Below are positions 62,164 through 64,000 of a DNA stretch of 64,000 nt, piece by piece. This DNA comes from Evansella caseinilytica. Its GTDB lineage: Bacteria; Bacillota; Bacilli; Bacillales; Salisediminibacteriaceae. Position 1 is the stretch's first letter; every line of letters begins with the position of its first letter. The stretch is from positions 51,072-115,071 of the forward strand of contig NZ_FNPI01000017.1 of NCBI RefSeq assembly GCF_900107275.1, in the 5' to 3' direction. Position numbers and translations under genes: made by a program. The notes under the pieces were generated by a model, which had not been told where the DNA came from, made no database searches, and saw only the letters and a list, made by a program, of their open reading frames with translations.

Positions 62164-62580
62164 CTATGGTTCTAATGTAAATCTTTCTTCTAAAACTTCA
62201 TTGTCTTTCGTCCATTGAATATACAATTCATATTTATATCCCTCGATTGGAGGGTTAGGCATATATGCAGTTTCATACATGTCTTGGCTGTTCATATTAA
62301 TAGGGCTTGTAAGTTCTGTTGTAATTTCATCGTTGATATAAAAGTGAATTTGCTTAATTGTTCCCTCTGTTTTATCCCAATAAATATTCGTTTTGTAAAA
62401 ATCTTTTGGGTTAGGTTCATCTTCTGGAGTTGTCTCTGCATAAAAGACTCCATTTTGAGAATGCCCCGTTAAAACTACAACTTCATTTTCACTCCTTTTT
62501 GTGTTATTAAATACAACGAAAAGCGATATCCCTATTATTGCTATAAATAAAAAGATAATTAAATAGGCTTTTCTAGACAA
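62164..62580 (-). CDS. unknown small membrane-anchored protein
   Basis: 138 residues from a TTG behind GAGGAGGGGG. One N-terminal membrane helix (YLIIFLFIAIIGISLFVVF) is followed by an acidic extracytoplasmic domain of about 110 residues with beta-strand pattern (IKQIHFYINDEITTEL, YKYELYIQWTKDNEVLEERF). I do not recognise a family. It is AT-rich like the neighbouring amidase-domain gene and ends in a clear terminator. Confidence 0.75.
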   Translation of the reverse strand: MSRKAYLIIFLFIAIIGISLFVVFNNTKRSENEVVVLTGHSQNGVFYAETTPEDEPNPKDFYKTNIYWDKTEGTIKQIHFYINDEITTELTSPINMNSQDMYETAYMPNPPIEGYKYELYIQWTKDNEVLEERFTLEP

Positions 62581-62628
62581 GATACCCCCTCCTCAAAACT
62601 ATACACCACATTAGAATGACTCTTTATA

Positions 62629-62774
62629 AGAGCGTGTTCAAAAAGGCGATGGTTCCGCTCGATGCGCCGACTGCGAGAAAACCACTCACAGCCAGGCTGA
62701 AAAGAATGCATCGGCTTCACTCATTGCTTCGTATTTGTTCAAAAAGATAAAAAGCGATCTTTTTGAACAAACAC
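62629..62774 (+). mobile_element. MITE-like element, copy f (146 bp, short form)
   Basis: Left end GAGCGTGTTCAAAAAGGC, middle CCGCTCGATGCGCC, GAGAAAACCACTCACAGC and GAATGCATCGGCTTCACTCA, right hairpin TTTGTTCAAAAAGAT ... ATCTTTTTGAACAAACAC. TATAA lies directly on both sides. It is close in sequence and length to copy c, 22 kb away. Confidence 0.8.
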
Positions 62775-62795
62775 TATAAGGATATTTTATATCAT

Positions 62796-63779
62796 TTATC
62801 TGAACTTTATTACTCTGTATGAGTTGTAGCCTGAAACGTCTTTAAAGCTTCTATTCCAAACGTTAGATGTATTACCTGCTAGATAAATATTTCCGTTTTG
62901 TTTTTTATGAACATACATGGAATGTACCCATCTTCCATTACTTGAACTCCTGAACTGTACAACATCACCAATTCTTGCATTATTTATGATTGTAGTTTTA
63001 CTAGATGAAGTTGTAGTTCCCATATGCTTACTCCAATATGAATAGAAATCTACTACTCTAATAAAAGAAGTAGATTCATAATGAATTTGTCTATCCCCTT
63101 TAGGTGGTGTTCGTTTTTGGCTGTACCAATAATTAGTCGTGCTTCTAATTCTGTTAGAAGTATAACCACCCCATGTTTGGCGCTGCCCACCAGCTAGAAC
63201 TACTTGTGAAACAAAATTAGTACAATTTAAATCATGACTTGGAAATTCAGGGTTTCTACTGCTATGCCACTTGTAAGCGTAACCATTTGCTTGAGAAGGA
63301 CTATATGACGAGAAAGGAGAAATCATATTAGGATTTTCCGATTTAAATTCTTGTATTTCTTTCTCTACTGCTTCTTCCTCTTCTTTTACTTCAGTAATAA
63401 TATCGTTTATAGTCTTTTCAGAGATGTGGTCAAGATTAAAAGTATTAATGTCAAAAACGGAACCTTCTCCTTCAATTTCCTTTGCTTGAGCTTCTTCAAT
63501 TTCATATAAATACTCAGTTAAATAAAAACGTAATTCTTCATAATGGGGATGTTTCGCGAGCTCTTTGTCTTCTTCAAAAAGTAATTGCTCGCTAGCAAAG
63601 TCTAAGAATTCAATAGAATTTAGTTTATATTCAATATCATTCTTTTGGAAATATTCAAATAATATCTCTTCTAATTCACCTATAGTTTTCTCCTCTTCTA
63701 AATCTGATGATGCTAATGTATTACTTGGCAGAAGCAAAAAAATAGTTAGTACTAACAAAGTAATAAATTTTCCTCTCAA
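62796..63779 (-). CDS. secreted amidase-domain protein (putative amidase, PF12671-like)
   Basis: About 327 residues. A signal peptide (MRGKFITLLVLTIFLLLPSNTLA) precedes an acidic helical region (about 30-150) and a C-terminal amidase domain with YAYKWHSSRNPEFP, catalytic-type Cys in DLNCTNFVSQVVLAGG and His in WVHSMYV. Such domains resemble NlpC/P60-like cysteine peptidases that may cut peptidoglycan peptides, though activity is unproven. The TTG at 63777-63779 is best spaced from AAAGGG; a TTG or GTG a few codons upstream is possible. A broken relative lies at 61924-62030. Confidence 0.85.
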   Translation of the reverse strand: MRGKFITLLVLTIFLLLPSNTLASSDLEEEKTIGELEEILFEYFQKNDIEYKLNSIEFLDFASEQLLFEEDKELAKHPHYEELRFYLTEYLYEIEEAQAKEIEGEGSVFDINTFNLDHISEKTINDIITEVKEEEEAVEKEIQEFKSENPNMISPFSSYSPSQANGYAYKWHSSRNPEFPSHDLNCTNFVSQVVLAGGQRQTWGGYTSNRIRSTTNYWYSQKRTPPKGDRQIHYESTSFIRVVDFYSYWSKHMGTTTSSSKTTIINNARIGDVVQFRSSSNGRWVHSMYVHKKQNGNIYLAGNTSNVWNRSFKDVSGYNSYRVIKFR

Positions 63780-63923
63780 TCTAGTCACCCTTTCCAAATA
63801 GTAGATTCAACTACTTCAATTATGCTTCCTCGCTAAAAAATATGGATTAAAAGACTAGATTTAAGATTCATTGGTCATACTGGAGATAAAATCTATCAAA
63901 CTATTTCCAGAGGTGAATGAATA

Positions 63924-64000
63924 ATGAACAAGGATTTTGAGCAAGAATATAGTGTGTTTCAGGCTGCCCTCCAAATCGAAGATCCATGGTATGTCACAGA
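63924..64000 (+). CDS. probable transposase N-terminus, cut by window edge
   Basis: An ATG behind AGAGGTGAA opens MNKDFEQEYSVFQAALQIED and PWYVTE before the window ends. A short N-terminus followed by the LxxPWYV pattern resembles ISL3-type transposases. Only 25 residues are visible, so the assignment rests on a short similarity. Terminal inverted repeats could not be defined. Confidence 0.45.
   Translation, partial: MNKDFEQEYSVFQAALQIEDPWYVT

Noticed and set aside
62629..62774. MITE-like copies as small RNA genes
   Set aside because: They are strongly folded, but I see no consistent promoter and the flanking duplications favour a mobile element.

Overview
The window looks like the chromosome of a carbohydrate-foraging Bacillaceae-type Firmicute. 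Genes carry strong AGGAGG-type ribosome sites and consensus sigma-A promoters. The four sugar ABC importers have no ATPase of their own, as is usual where a shared MsmX-type ATPase serves several importers. The regulators are YesM/YesN-type two-component systems, and CcpA-like cre sites can be read. No rRNA, tRNA or CRISPR was seen.

Layout. 1-5 kb: 5'-part of pgcA, a doubtful ORF, a chemoreceptor and an unknown membrane protein. 5.4-19 kb (minus strand): a uronate-polysaccharide locus with two permeases, a lipoprotein binding protein, a YesM/YesN pair (regulator split by an A10 frameshift), a heparinase II/III-family lyase, a DUF2264 protein and a GH88 unsaturated glucuronyl hydrolase, the last preceded by a T-box-like core. 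19.2-20 kb: a methyltransferase. 20.4-24.2 kb: an LplABC-type importer behind a perfect sigma-A promoter flanked by paired 14-bp repeats. 24.3-30.7 kb: a third importer with its own two-component system and a perfect cre. 31-40 kb: ppc, an AEC transporter, a second chemoreceptor, an Fsr-type MFS exporter and an acetyltransferase. 40.5-44.5 kb: a Hen1-Pnkp RNA-repair operon. 45-46.3 kb: an AT-rich glycosyltransferase. 47.3-52.6 kb: a giant secreted subtilase. 53.2-61.8 kb: a GH42 beta-galactosidase locus with a fourth importer and a third two-component system. 61.9-64 kb: AT-rich accessory DNA with an amidase-domain gene, a broken fragment of a relative, and the start of a probable transposase.

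The most unusual content is between the genes. (1) Twelve full copies of a palindrome, eleven of them exactly 50 bp, have invariant outer arms (GGTGCCAGGCACT) and variable inner arms that usually stay complementary; most lie within 15 bp of a stop codon. (2) A MITE-like family of about 145-420 bp ends in TGTTCAAAAAG repeats, and several copies are flanked by matching but copy-specific 5-bp A/T-rich direct repeats. (3) A decayed family shares the same terminus. In several genes a repeat supplies the stop codon and the last residues of the protein.

How the genes work together (inference): extracellular polysaccharides and proteins are cut by secreted enzymes, oligosaccharides are sensed by YesM-type kinases and imported by the ABC systems, and imported products are cut by the heparinase-like lyase, GH88, DUF2264 and GH42 proteins, with CcpA-type carbon control at some promoters.
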